Shown one piece after another: positions 12,613 to 23,152 of a stretch of 64,000 nt of DNA. The position numbers and the translations under genes were made by a program. Origin of the DNA: Vitrella brassicaformis (lineage: Eukaryota > Sar > Vitrellaceae); assembly GCA_001179505.1 (NCBI GenBank), contig CDMY01000973.1, forward strand, positions 60,888-124,887. The letters run 5' to 3'. Within the stretch, counting starts at the first letter, position 1, and each line of letters begins with the position of its first letter. The notes under the pieces are model-generated. The model searched no databases, was not told where the DNA came from, and was given only the letters and a program-made list of their open reading frames with translations.

Positions 12613-13279
12613 TACTGAGCGATTTCCTACTCAATGAATGAATGATGCAATGGTGCATCATGTGTGTTGGCGAATGGCATGGCTTTTTGGAAGAGGGCGT
12701 GCATCGGTGTGTCGTTGTCACGGGAGTCCATCACTTGGTCGTCTCGTGGATGTCGAGTTTGTGTTGCTGACCATCGGGTTTGGCCTGCAGCCCTGTCTCG
12801 GGATGCCAGCAGAAGGTCAAGTAGTGGACCGACCGATGGACGAATTGAGTCAGGAGCCTGTGCGTGCATCTGTATTGGTTAAACAGTTGACCTTATCAAC
12901 GAATGGATACACGGGTGGATGAAGAAGGGATAAAACATCCGTCAGTCAGTCAGTCAGTCAGCACTAGGGTGGGTAAATAAAGGACACACTACGCCTGCAG
13001 ACATCTAAGCATTCACACACTCGATGATTGACGGACGCTCGGCACCACCACAACACCTTTGGCAAAACAGGCACCTGCGTATGGCACTCAGGGAGGCATC
13101 CACGCAACGCGACAAAGACACTGACTGAAAACCACACCCGTCTTATTGTGTCCGCAGGAGCACTACACGGCATGGCCATCATCGATGGATGATAATGAAA
13201 AAAGACAGTTAAACTCTTCCTTGGCAAACAAACAAATGACGCCAAGCAAAATCACGTCTGCTGTCTGTCTGTCTGTGTG
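12613..13279. other. Intergenic between convergent genes
   Basis: No gene is seen. It contains a short CAGT tetranucleotide run at about 12940-12960. Both neighbouring genes point toward it, so it should hold two 3' UTRs and polyadenylation sites, which I could not place. Confidence 0.5.
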
Positions 13280-14708
13280 TCACGGCAAGACGGCGTGTGA
13301 GGACTGCCTGGTGGAGGTCTCGTCCTCCCCGCCCCGCCTGTCCTTGACGGTGGCCATCCCCACCCCATGCGGCCCAGCGTGGGCCACAGGCCCGTAGCTG
13401 CCCATGACGCTCGACGGCCACATGCTGCCCGAGGTGGCTGAGTAGAGGGGCTGCACTGACGCAGACGGCATCACGTTCCCGTACATCCCATGCTCCTGAC
13501 AGACAACCATAGGCAGACGAAATAAGGCGAGTCATGTGGTCTGGCTTCCACTCGTTCTCACCATTTCAACGTCTTCAGGGTCCTTTGCAAGATGTCGATT
13601 GACCACGGGCTCGATGGTGAAGGACCAGGCGACAGTGAGGATAATCGACAGCAGCACACTGACGGTGTACGCCAGCAGAAGGGGCGTCGCGAGGGTGAGA
13701 AACACGGGAAGGGGAAGGAAGTTGGTCACAAGGACTGATTGACCCACCCACCCACCCACACACACCAGTTCTCATCCATCCATCGAGGAATGTCGTTCCC
13801 TCGTGTCGCATATGCGCACCTATGACGCCGCAAGCCGTCCATGAGTAGAAGAGCGTCCATGCCAGGCACGTGCTGCCGCCTTCAGGGTGGTACAGGTCCA
13901 GCAGCAGAAACGACACCCCGTAAAGCAGCGACTGGAAACCGATCAGGCACTTGTAGGCGATGACGCTGGCAGGGTCAACACAAATAAACGAGGGAAGGAA
14001 GGAGGCATCCATCCATCCATCCACACACACAGCTAGGTGTGCTCGTCAGCGCTGTGTGTGCGCACCCGAAGGTGAAGAAGCCTCCCTGCAGAAAATGCGC
14101 GATGACCTCGTCCGGTGCTTTCAGATAATTGATCACACTCGTCCTGTCAAAAGAAACACACACACACACACGCACGCACACACCATGAAGCCAGCCAGCG
14201 GGACGGAGGCAGGTGAACACACATACCTACCATACTGCTAGGTTGATGAGGGTCCAGATGAAGTCCAACGTGGCGCCGGTATAGAGGAAATTGCCGCCGT
14301 ACCGAAACAGCCGGTGCTGCGATGAGTACCACACGTCAGAAGTGATCTTCACCTGCGCGCACACACCAGACCCCACACAAACAGATGCCATGCTCCATGT
14401 CCTGTGACTTATTGATTGCCTACAGCAAAGCCGAGGATGAAGAGCGCCCCGAGCGCCCACATCAGCGCCGCAACATTGGATGCCATTCCGATGCTGCGCA
14501 CCGCAGCAACGGCGAGTTTGATCTTCTCCTCGTAGGCCTTCTTGTCGACGGGCATGCCCCGCATGTCGGGCTGCTCGTGAAAGGCCTGGAAAATGGCGAT
14601 GCCGCTGCTCGTCATGAAGAGAAAGTTGGCCATGAAGCAGGCGCTGAGCTCGAGAAGGGCCCCGATGCGCAGGGTGTGCGCTGACAGCATGTCGATGAGG
14701 GCTATCAT
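13280..14708 (-). CDS. Multi-pass membrane protein, function unknown
   Basis: Six exons (5' to 3'): 14424-14708 (start chosen), 14231-14352, 14066-14143, 13820-13965, 13562-13734, 13280-13495; 1020 nt, 339 residues. The first exon stays open to an acceptor-like site at 14718, so an upstream coding exon cannot be excluded; MIALIDML is the first in-frame ATG. About seven hydrophobic segments are visible, including MWALGALFILGFAV, FIWTLINLAVW, LLYGVSFLLLDLY, LFYSWTACGVIVLV and LLLAYTVSVLLSIILTVAW. The C-terminus is soluble and Gly/Met/Ser-rich. No family is recognised. It is head-to-head with the Pro-rich gene at 14965. Confidence 0.75.
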
Positions 14709-14964
14709 CACGCAAATCTGGCCAACACACAATCCAAAGGCTGCTTTGCTTGCTGGCTGCTTAGTGGTGGACACATATGTGTGTGGTCATTTGGTTGGCT
14801 TACGAAGGTGAGTCAGTCTTGCGCGCGTGTTGAAGGCTGAGTCTTCTGTGACTGCGCCGCTGCACTACAGACGAAAGGCAGATACTGCTGTGCAAAGAAA
14901 GCTCAAAAATTGCGAGCTGGAAACACCTGCGAGCTTCAAGTTGTGAAGGGGCAGAGTTTCTGTG
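14709..14964. promoter_or_regulatory. Divergent promoter with two TGCGAGCT motifs
   Basis: The 256 bp between two divergent starts contain TGCGAGCT at 14911-14918 and TGCGAGCTT at 14928-14936. The same octamer recurs in other divergent promoters of this window (see findings). Confidence 0.5.
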
Positions 14965-16732
14965 ATGAATGTGATGAATGGCGACTCAGGAGGCGACTCA
15001 GCAGCTTCTCTTCTCCCCCCGCAACATTCAAGGGCGAGAAGAAGGCATACCGACGATGACAGGGCAATGGTACGCTCATGAGGCCTGGCATGTGCATCAG
15101 TCCACAGGTTTGCATGTCCTTGTGACGTTTGTGTGCAGGACTCCTCTCATCTTTTGCCTCCATCTTCACCGTCAGCCGGCCCTCGCTTGGCCCATGTGCA
15201 GGCCACCTCGACCACGGCCGGCGCTCCCCCGGCGAACGTCGGGGAGCAGAAGACGAGGGCAGCAAAAAGGCTTATCAAACGGATGAAAATGGTATGTAAC
15301 ACACGACATGAACCACTGCAGTGGGGCCCCACTTGCCTAAATATTATGTTCTCTCTGTGAACACAGGACATTCATCAGCTGGGTGTGTCATTGGGAGCGA
15401 TTCCGAGGCCTCATGCGCTGCCGCCCCCCTGCCCGCCGCCGTGTCCGCCCTCGCCGGTCCCATCCATGACAGCACCCTCTCCCCCGTCGTCCCTACCGTT
15501 CCCGTTCGATGACGACGACGCATCGGAACAGGCGGAGCTACCAGCACCACAACCACCAGCACCTCCACTGCTGATTGGCGGCGCTGAGGGCTCCGAGAAT
15601 GTCGCGCTGTTACGGGCTGAGAGGGCCGCTGAGAGGTTCAGAGCCGCGAGTTCTGCGTCGTTCGAGAGTATGGGTGGCGGCCACGCTACTCAGATGCTGG
15701 ATCTCGAGGTCGGCGTGGGCGTGACGGAGGGAGAGCAGGAGGCGGCGGGAGACGGTGGAGGGGTGCGGCGGGGCAGTGTGGGCGTGCAAACTGATGAGGA
15801 CAGACCACAAAGCGATAGTGCGACTGACAGGTCGGCTCTCGTGATTGATTGTTTCATCGTGCCGGCATGTATGGTCTTGGATTTGCTGTTGCGTCTTCAG
15901 GCGGCTTTCGCGAGGGAGAGCCTCCACAGTGGAGGAGCTGCGAGGCCTTCTCATCAGGGTTAGGAGATCAAAATTGGATCATCCTTCAGGTGCTTGCTGT
16001 ACATGTGCGGCCGTGTGACACACAGGTCAATCAGTGCCTGTCGCGGGGGCTGCCATGCCGTGGTGCCGATGATCTGACAGATCTGGTCAAGCGCCTTCAT
16101 CGCACCACGTCCACCATCCTAGACACAGCCCCCTCTCCCCTATCGCCCTACACAACCGCCCTCACCCCCTCTCTGAGCTACCGGATGGAGCCGCAGCAGT
16201 CGCCACAACACTCACGTAAGACCGACCAGACGCACACAAGAGAGGCCTTAGCAGACTTTTCGTGTGTGTGCAGTCGTCCCGTTGGGTCGGTGGCTGGAGC
16301 GTGGGCGGGGCGCGAGGGAGGCCAGGCAGGTGGAGGAAGACGACATAGAGAGCCGGTCGGAGATCTCCATCGACTTCCTCGCAAACGACGATGCCAAGTC
16401 AGCACAAGAGAGACGTACACACATACAGCCAGACGAGCGCATATCCTTCTTGTTCCTTCAGGGGCCTGCGGTCGCGCATTCACTCTTCCCCAGAGCGGCC
16501 CTCCTCGTCCCACTCGTATGTGCCGGTGGCCCCGCCCAGCAGCTCTTTGGTCCGGGGCGGCTCCTTCGCTTCAGCAATGAGCGGCCCATCGGAATTGTCC
16601 GAGTCCCGCCGCAAGTGGGTAATGGGCGGTGTGAGCGGGGTGTGGTCGTGGGTGCGGACCAACATGCAATGCGCTAGACGGTACAGGGGCAATGCGATGG
16701 AGAGGGGAGAGAGCGCCGAGGGCAAGCCTTAG
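14965..16732 (+). CDS. Proline-rich, largely disordered protein of unknown function
   Basis: Seven exons: 14965-15069, 15139-15291, 15367-15830, 15901-15958, 16026-16215, 16274-16397, 16462-16732; 1365 nt, 454 residues. The frame MNVMNGDSGG... is preferred because it is the only one that joins the first two exons in phase. The fourth exon uses a weak GTTAGG donor. The protein has a basic patch (RAAKRLIKRMKM), a long Pro-rich segment, an acidic run with repeated Asp, and a C-terminal Ser-rich basic region (SRRKWVMGGVSGVW). No domain is recognised. It could be a scaffold or nuclear protein. Expression support would be needed to fix the start. Confidence 0.65.
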
Positions 16733-17148
16733 TTTGGGGTCGGCCGGTCGGTCGATGGGAGAGAGAGTCGTTTATTGCTTATTTGTCTTGCTTCCTTTCC
16801 TTCTGCTTGCTTCATTCTCCATCCATCATTGCTGTCTGGTTGGGGATTGCTTGTGCATAGCCAGATGCATGTGTGTCGTGCGTGTCAGTGTGATGTTAAC
16901 CAGATGGGTATGCACGTCGGCACGTGTCTCTGTCTGTCTGTGTACAGTACAGTGAGTAGTCAGCCATGTTGACCATGTGGTGTACAGTGCATTCATTCCT
17001 CCGTCTTGCAGTCAGTATTGTCGAGCGATGTACGACCAAAAAGGATGCAGCCAACGACAGACAAAGAAGGGCCATTCACCCCAACTCCCAATCACTCCAT
17101 GCACCCACGACACACTTCCGCACTTCCGCGCCATCCTGTGTCCACCCT
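16733..17148. other. Intergenic
   Basis: The 3' flank of the Pro-rich gene. TC-rich stretches and short TGTC repeats are present; no supported coding exon. Confidence 0.5.
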
Positions 17149-17385
17149 TCAGCACCTTGCGCAACATGCAGGATCAGGGGGCCACTTCAAGCCGAGACAG
17201 ATGCACCCGCGGCATGCGCGAGCGGCCGTCGCGCGAAGGGCAGCGCCGGGAGTCTCTTGTGCTGGAGCGGAACCGAAGACGGAAGTGACGCGCGCCATCT
17301 CTTCGGTATCTTGCGATCTCTGGGCGTGCCCGAGAGCACTGATGGTGAGGAGAACCAGAACGAAGAGTGCCTTGCGACCTGACAT
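17149..17385 (-). CDS. Possible small secreted cysteine-rich peptide (uncertain)
   Basis: A single open frame of 78 codons plus stop starting MSGRKALFVLVLLTISALGHA, a good signal-peptide shape, and ending in a cysteine cluster (CRGCICLGL...CCARC). A plus-strand frame beginning at 17458 (MCLHTSIVLVAALALAPASA) also starts with a signal-like leader and is head-to-head with it. Neither has introns or a recognised family, and overlapping frames of similar length exist on the minus strand, so both may be chance. Confidence 0.22.
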   Translation of the reverse strand: MSGRKALFVLVLLTISALGHAQRSQDTEEMARVTSVFGSAPAQETPGAALRATAARACRGCICLGLKWPPDPACCARC

Positions 17386-17789
17386 GACGAACGGCGCTCT
17401 CCAAGTGGGGGCCGGATGGGGGTCTGCCGTCTCGGCAGATCTCTGACTGAGTGAGAGATGTGCCTCCATACATCCATCGTCCTTGTCGCCGCGTTGGCCC
17501 TTGCTCCTGCCTCTGCGAACCGCATCCAGAGCAGTGAGACAAAGTCGTATACGACTGCCGCGCCCTTCCGCCTGAATCCTGTGACGCGGTCAGGCGAACA
17601 CTCATCATGCCAGAGGGCAGGACGGGACGGGGCAGATGATCGATCATTGAATATACAAGCCTTTTCACAGCTCACATAAAATGAATTGACATGAGCCCGC
17701 TCACATCATGGCACAGCCAGGAAAACTGCACAACTGACCACACACAAAGAAGCGACATTCCAGGTGTCATGCTACACACACAAACACGC

Positions 17790-19074
17790 CTAGAGCTTGC
17801 TGCATGGCCACGGCTGTCTGCAGTCCTCCTGCCATATCGTCTTCATATAGCGCGGCACCTCAGCGGCTGAAAACAAAGACTTGAGGCGCATTTTGGGGCT
17901 GGGGGACGTGTCAACAGAAGCAGTGCCGCTCTCTTCCTCTGCCGGCACGGCGAGAGCCGCCAGCTGGAAGTGGATGTCGTCCTGATAGAAGAGGAGCATG
18001 TAGTGCTCGCGTGTCGTGTCGCTGTCGAGCCGGTAGTTGTATACCCGCCCCGTCTGCTGCGATAGAATGATGAAGCCGACATCCAGCACGTCCTCAAGCA
18101 GCTCTGCATGGATGATGCAAACCACAAGACAGGCAGACACAAGAAAGCTGATGAGAATGCTCGCCCGAATTGTGTACCCACGTGTGTGCCTGGTCTCACC
18201 GAGGTCGACTGCCGTTCCCCAGTGGCTGTTGCCGCATTGGGACAGCTCATGTTCCACCGCATCTGCCTTCTGCGCCATCGTTGACGTATCCCATATCACG
18301 CCTGGCAACACACCACACACAGAACACATACGTAGACAGATCAGCCGCTCACATGGCCTCGCGCACAGTTGTCTGCTTGTGTACCTTTGGTATCGACGTA
18401 TGCGTCCTGTTCCATGATCGCCGATGGACTCCATTCATCAGGCCACTGCTCGCCACTCGCCTCCAATGCCACGAAGGCGTCCATGCGCTCTCTGAAGAGC
18501 TTCTCGTCATACTCGCCACCTTCTCTGCGTCCCACAAACGCACGCGCGACGATGCGCCTCAATTTTGGGACCGTGTAGGGGCTGCCGTCGGTGTCAACAA
18601 GCCCGCCAGACGCCAGGCCTTCGGCGATAGAATAGAACAGACAATCACCACCTCCACCAGTCTCCTGAAACAACATCAAGAAGCAGACGCGGTGACATGA
18701 GAGATCAGGTGCAGGTGCAGACGAACACATGTGTTCGTCTGTTCTCTTCTCTGCCTGCGTGCATTCACCTTTCGACAGATGGTTTGGTCGTTGTCGGCAT
18801 TCCTCTGGCGCCACCGGGATGGCATCTCTTCCCACTCCCTACCAAACGACCTGCAGCCAGACGTTCTGCCTACACCAAGCACCTCGAGGGCGCTGCGCCA
18901 TGATCCGACGCCGCCACCGCGCACGACGAAGACGTTGGCTCTCCGCAATGGATGGTTCATGTGGCTGATTACTGTGACCCTTCTGTCAGCCTCTCGCCGC
19001 CTCTGCGACAATGAAAGTGCGGCCGCAGAGAGGACATAAGCCATAATGGACGGGACCAGGCAGGATGGCGACAT
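17790..19074 (-). CDS. OTU-family cysteine protease with N-terminal secretory leader
   Basis: Four exons (5' to 3'): 18769-19074, 18385-18664, 18200-18301, 17790-18103; 1002 nt, 333 residues. The OTU nucleophile motif is GGGGDCLFYSIAEGL, with Cys110 opening the domain; the catalytic His is likely His263 in REHYMLLFYQ, and NSHWGTAVDL matches the conserved WG strand before the last helix. Residue three before the Cys is Gly, as in the GGGDCLF subgroup. Known OTU enzymes remove ubiquitin or ubiquitin-like proteins. The first ~23 residues (MSPSCLVPSIMAYVLSAAAL...) form a hydrophobic leader, followed by about 75 basic residues resembling a transit peptide, so targeting to the secretory system or the plastid periphery is possible (inference). 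An internal start at 19044 would shorten the leader only. Confidence 0.82.
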
Positions 19075-19587
19075 CGAGAGAGGAGGTTCCGAGAGGGTGT
19101 TTCACAAAAGCTCGCAGACTCATTCGGCGAGAATGACGAGACAGGCCAAAACGAGATGAAATCTTTCGCTTTTATCCTCGCGTCCTGCCTCCTCACACCT
19201 TCCCAGTCCTGCTCTCGTTTGGCTTATCCTCTCCTCTGCCTCCGCTGCCCTGTCTGTTACCGCCATGGCTGTCTCCACGGCAGAGCACGCAGACAACGAC
19301 CACGAGGGAGAGCGGAGAGGAGTGCGACTGTCCCTGTCCCTTTGGCGGTGTGTTTAGGGAGGACGACCTCCTTTCCCTTCGCCGTCCTCTCTCTTACCTC
19401 TTACAGCGCGGTCACGACGGAGACGGGAGCATTTCCAATTGAGCATTTCTTCTCTATCTGTTCTTCGAATTCGTCGTTTTTTCGTCTCCCTTCGTTCCCT
19501 TGCAGCATCCCCGGGTTCCCTTCTCCCGAAAGAACTGCCCAAAGTCAAAGAAGGCCTCCACAGTGCAAGAAACGTCTGTGAGGGACG
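19075..19587. promoter_or_regulatory. Divergent region with AGCTCGCA motif and an upstream leader ORF
   Basis: Lies between the OTU gene (minus) and the kinase-like gene (plus). AGCTCGCA is at 19109-19116. A plus frame from 19156 to 19581 starts with a signal-peptide-like leader (MKSFAFILASCLLTPSQSCS) and stops with TGA at 19579-19581, two codons before and in frame with the kinase ATG at 19588. It may be a uORF, or a leader exon whose intron I could not place. Confidence 0.4.
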
Positions 19588-21891
19588 ATGCCGTTTCACT
19601 ACCCAAACCCACTGGGGCGGCTCCGCCTCGGCTGCAAGCGTTATGGTTTCGTGTCGACCAAGGGAGAGGGCAGCGACGGGCGTGCAGACATCGTCGAAGA
19701 AGCGGGCGGCCAGAACAACCCCATCCTGCTCAAGTGGACGAGAGACGGCGATGGGTGTGTGTTCCAAGAAGCCATCAAGACGGAGCGCATCTGCTCGGAC
19801 GCCGCCGACACGGGCGTCGTCCCGAAGTTCCACGGCAAGACGGCCTTCCGTCTGCAGCCGGACGCCCAGAACCCCCACAACAAATGGGGTGTCGGCTTCG
19901 GCGTCGAGCTCGGCCAGGGATGCGCCGCAAGTCGGGTGCAAGACGCCGGGCAGTCCATGCGCGGCAACCTCCTCCTATACAGGGAAATGGTACGTACCTA
20001 CTTACAAACACACAGACACGGATGGATTCATTCATTGCATGCCTGAGCGAGCGAGTGGCGGGCGGGAGCCAAAGGCAGACAGACAGACAGGCAGACGTAT
20101 ACACATATTTATTATCATAGGGTCTGTCTGTCTGTTTCTGTGTGTGTAGGTACATGCGTTGAAGACACTGCACAGCAGCGGATGGATGCACGGCGACTGC
20201 AAACTTACCAACGGTAATTGCGAGCGAAGTCCACTCATAAGGAAATAACACATGGCTGCATGGGGCTGGCATATACGCTGTGTTCCTTCTCTCTTTGTGT
20301 GTGTCTCTGTCTGTGTATTTGCTCAGCCGTGGTGCCCATGGATGGGCTGCTGCGTCTCATGCTCATCGATTTCAACAGAGCCAAGAGACTGCAGGAGATC
20401 GCAGCGGCCGCTAACATCGAGCCGCAGACCGTCGGCCGGTCGGAGTCGATCACGGGAGCGTTCGCCTACTGCTCGTCGTGGGCGCGCTCAGGGGCAAGGA
20501 GACCGGCGCAACTAGAAGAAGTAAGCAAGGAACCGAGAGAGACGATGCTTACTCCACTTGGTTGGTTCAGGGATCGCTGCCTGCATTTTATATCTGACGA
20601 CCTCTTACTTATCCGCCACTGCAGCAACACGACATTCAAGTACGATTGGAGAGCAACTCGTGACGTCTCTGCATTTCATTCCTCCCTGTCCTGTCAGATC
20701 GCCGTCGGCAGTCAACACCGCATGATAGCGAATTGGCTTCAGCAGGCGCCTCAGGTCAGCCTGCCACTGCAGCGGCTGCCGCTGAGCAAGTTGAGGCCGA
20801 CGGAGCGGCCACACAGGGGATGGATGTCATTGCGAGGCCGCGGCATCCCCTCATGCGATCTGTAGATGATGATATGGACGACGGCACAGACGAAGAGGAG
20901 GATGACGGCCCTTTGGAGGGCGGCTTCTTCACGTTGCCAGAGCCGGCCATTCCGCCCATGGAGATTGCCCTGCACGTCGACCTCGCCTCGGCAGTGGAGC
21001 TTCCCGAGGACGACCCCATGGTGCAGGCCAGCACCGAGGAACACGATCAGGTTGAAGACCCCGAGCGACGGTACGTTCACATCACTTGAACAAATAAGCT
21101 GATGCCGATTGATACAGAGAGCGCATGCATGCATCCATTCGCCATCTATATTATTGTGTGCCTGGGTGCTCTTTCTCTCTTTCTCTGACAGAGACAGCAG
21201 CTGCGTCCCGTTCAGCACTCAGTGCATTCAAACATCTCTCTCTCTCTCTCCCTCTCTCTCTCTCTCTCTGGCTCTCTTTAGGCATTACAAGCGACTGGGT
21301 CTGCCCCTCCCCGAGGAGGAGCAGGAGCAACTCGACTTCTTCACATGTGACACTCACCAAGACATCTGGCCTGACCAGCTGGATCGCATTCGACACATAT
21401 TCGGTATGCACACAAGGTCAAGCCCACAAAACGCTACGGACGGTTCGTTGTCAATGGTCCTGGCTGCTCTTCAAATCCTGTATTCCATTCAATGGCAGAC
21501 ACGTTGGAAGTCGTCGAGGAGGTCTCTGCCGAGGCCGTGGAGGAGCGGTTCAAGCCGGACTTCTTCACCAAGACCTACGACCACCCGGTCGAAGGCGTGC
21601 TGCAGGCCATGCAGAGGGGAGTGGAGAGGGGACGAGCACGATGCAATCATGACATCGAGGTACACACAAATCATTCAACACACATCCACAAATGCCCCCC
21701 TGTCTCTTCTCTCTCTCTCTGTGCTGTCTGTCTGTATGTGGGTGTCTGTCTGTGTGTGTCTGCAGGCTGGTCTGGTTTGCTGCGCATCGCTGCTGGAGGG
21801 CAAGGAGGAGTTCATGAAGGTGGTGGGGCTCAGCGTCGCGCACAGGGAGGCCATATGGGAGTGGCCACTGAATACTTCTGAAGGCACGTGA
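19588..21891 (+). CDS. Divergent protein-kinase-like protein (HGD catalytic loop)
   Basis: Seven exons: 19588-19989, 20150-20213, 20327-20520, 20712-21070, 21282-21403, 21499-21659, 21766-21891; 1428 nt, 475 residues. Exon 1 resembles an N-lobe (ILLKWTRDGDG... followed by VPKFHG). Exon 2 carries the catalytic-loop signature TLHSSGWMHGDCKLTN, with D and N spaced as in HRDxxxxN. Exon 3 carries LMLIDFNRAKR, the equivalent of the DFG segment. The middle is an acidic linker (DDDMDDGTDEEEDD). The rest (LGLPLPEEEQEQ..., RHIFGD...) is unrecognised. Exon 4 was started at 20712 because that acceptor is in phase. The third intron contains one copy of the repeated ATTTTATAT motif. The last 24 nt coincide with the start of the 480-bp duplicated segment, so the present C-terminus may be a duplication junction. 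Confidence 0.65.
20552..20622 (+). repeat. ATTTTATAT motif, copy 1 (intronic)
   Basis: Contains the shared string GGATCGCTGCCTGCATTTTA followed by TATCTGACGACC, preceded by CCACTTGGTTGGTTCAG as in copies 2 and 4. It sits inside the third intron of the kinase-like gene. Confidence 0.75.
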
Positions 21892-22348
21892 TGAAAGACA
21901 CACGGCTCACCGGTGAAATCCACTTGGTTGGTTCAGGGATCGCTGCCTGCATTCTATATTCGACGGATTCTTACTTGTCGACTACTGCGCCAAGACGACC
22001 ACTTCATTCGCGCCTTCACCAAGGGCTCTTCTTGTCATGACGGACACTTGACACATGTCCCTTTTGTCTGGTCTCTCAGCTCAGCGAGAGAAGCTGACGG
22101 GATCGTTGCCGGCCTTCGCCGCGAAGGTGCGTAAGGAAGATAGAACAAGGAGGATAATGCATCAATTTGTTCATGTCTCCCATGTGTTTCCTCTGTTCCT
22201 CTACGCATACTCGGCCGCGTCGACAGCCGTCTAGTGGTCGACCAACTGCAGACCCGCCACACCCTTACAGGGGCGAGAGACAGAGAGGGGGAGAGGGAGC
22301 CAGCTATGCACACTGTGTGCAGTGTGTGTGGTTAGGCCAGCTACACTG
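21868..22348 (+). repeat. 480-bp duplicated segment, copy A
   Basis: By eye this 481-bp stretch is over 90% identical to 42793-43272 in the same orientation, from CTGAATACTTCT to GCCAGCTACACTG. It includes an ATTTTATAT-type motif, a conserved short exon-like block (LPAFAAK) with a donor, an identical short open frame beginning MHQFVHVSHVF, and the acceptor leading into the coiled-coil genes downstream. Homology stops abruptly at both ends. Confidence 0.9.
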
Positions 22349-22658
22349 CTGCCAACAGTGGTCGACGATGGCGCCGGAGCGCGTCGACGAGTTGCAGTAC
22401 ATCAAGCAGCGTCAAGCGGGCAGACGTCGGACGCATGGATTGCATGCAAACACGTGTGCGTGTCTGTATTCTGTCGCCCTGGCTGCCTGCAGGACCCAAC
22501 TGCGCCTCAGTCTGTCCACCTCGACCACATTCAGCGCCCTCCTGGACGACTAGGCCCTGAAGGAGGGAAACACGCATGGCCACTGCAGGCACACGCCTGA
22601 CTGCAGTGTTTGTTGGGTGCTCTCCCTGTGCTGTCTGTCTGCGTGTCTGGTCATGCAG

Positions 22659-22975
22659 AAGTTGGCGAGGACTGAGAGGCGCGCGGAGGAGAAGGCTCGA
22701 GCGGATGCTCTGACCGCTGAGCTCAAGGCCGTCAAGGAGGCTGCCAAGACGCAGGCCACCCTGGTCAGTGACACAACAAGAACCTCCATCCGTCCACACA
22801 CACACACACACATCCATGCTGGCCTCCATCTATCTGTGTGTGTGCGGGTGTCGCCTTGACTCGTTGGTTTGTTCAGCTCAAGTCGGTTCGGGTGTGCGAA
22901 GCGAGGGCCAGCAGGGCCGCCAACGAACACGACCTGGACAAGTACAAACTGGAGCTGGCCAACCGGCTGCTTCAG
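22659..22975 (+). CDS. Coiled-coil protein exons (5' part unresolved), read into kinase copy A
   Basis: Two clean phase-0 exons, 22659-22763 and 22877-22975, encode charged alpha-helical sequence (KLARTERRAEEKARADALTA; then CEARASRAANEHDLDKYK...). They follow the duplicated segment, as the coiled-coil gene at 43260 follows the other copy. Upstream candidate exons near 22365-22430 and 22492-22590 (VDELQYIKQRQ) do not join without stops. Downstream, a phase-0 acceptor at 23153 continues the helix (RLKAEADALAAKAKG) straight into the kinase A N-lobe, so this was probably one fusion gene. Confidence 0.45.
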
Positions 22976-23152
22976 GTATGTATGTATGTATGTTGTCAAG
23001 GCCACGCCAGGGCACACACATGTTGTTTGTTCTGGGTCTGCTGGTGGGGTCTGTTGTCAGCCCCAGGGGCAGCAGCAGCCCCACCAGCATCGAGGCCAAG
23101 AGAACCAGCAGCCCCAACAACAGACCCTCACCAAAGACAACACAGCTAAAAG

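Noticed and set aside
12624-12665. Possible hairpin of ATGAATGA/TGCATCA repeats after the CHCH gene
   Set aside because: Short, imperfect and consistent with chance in repeat-rich 3' flank.
20552-20600. tRNA B-box-like GGTTCAGGG inside the repeated element
   Set aside because: The consensus GGTTCRANNC is not met and no A box or cloverleaf can be drawn.
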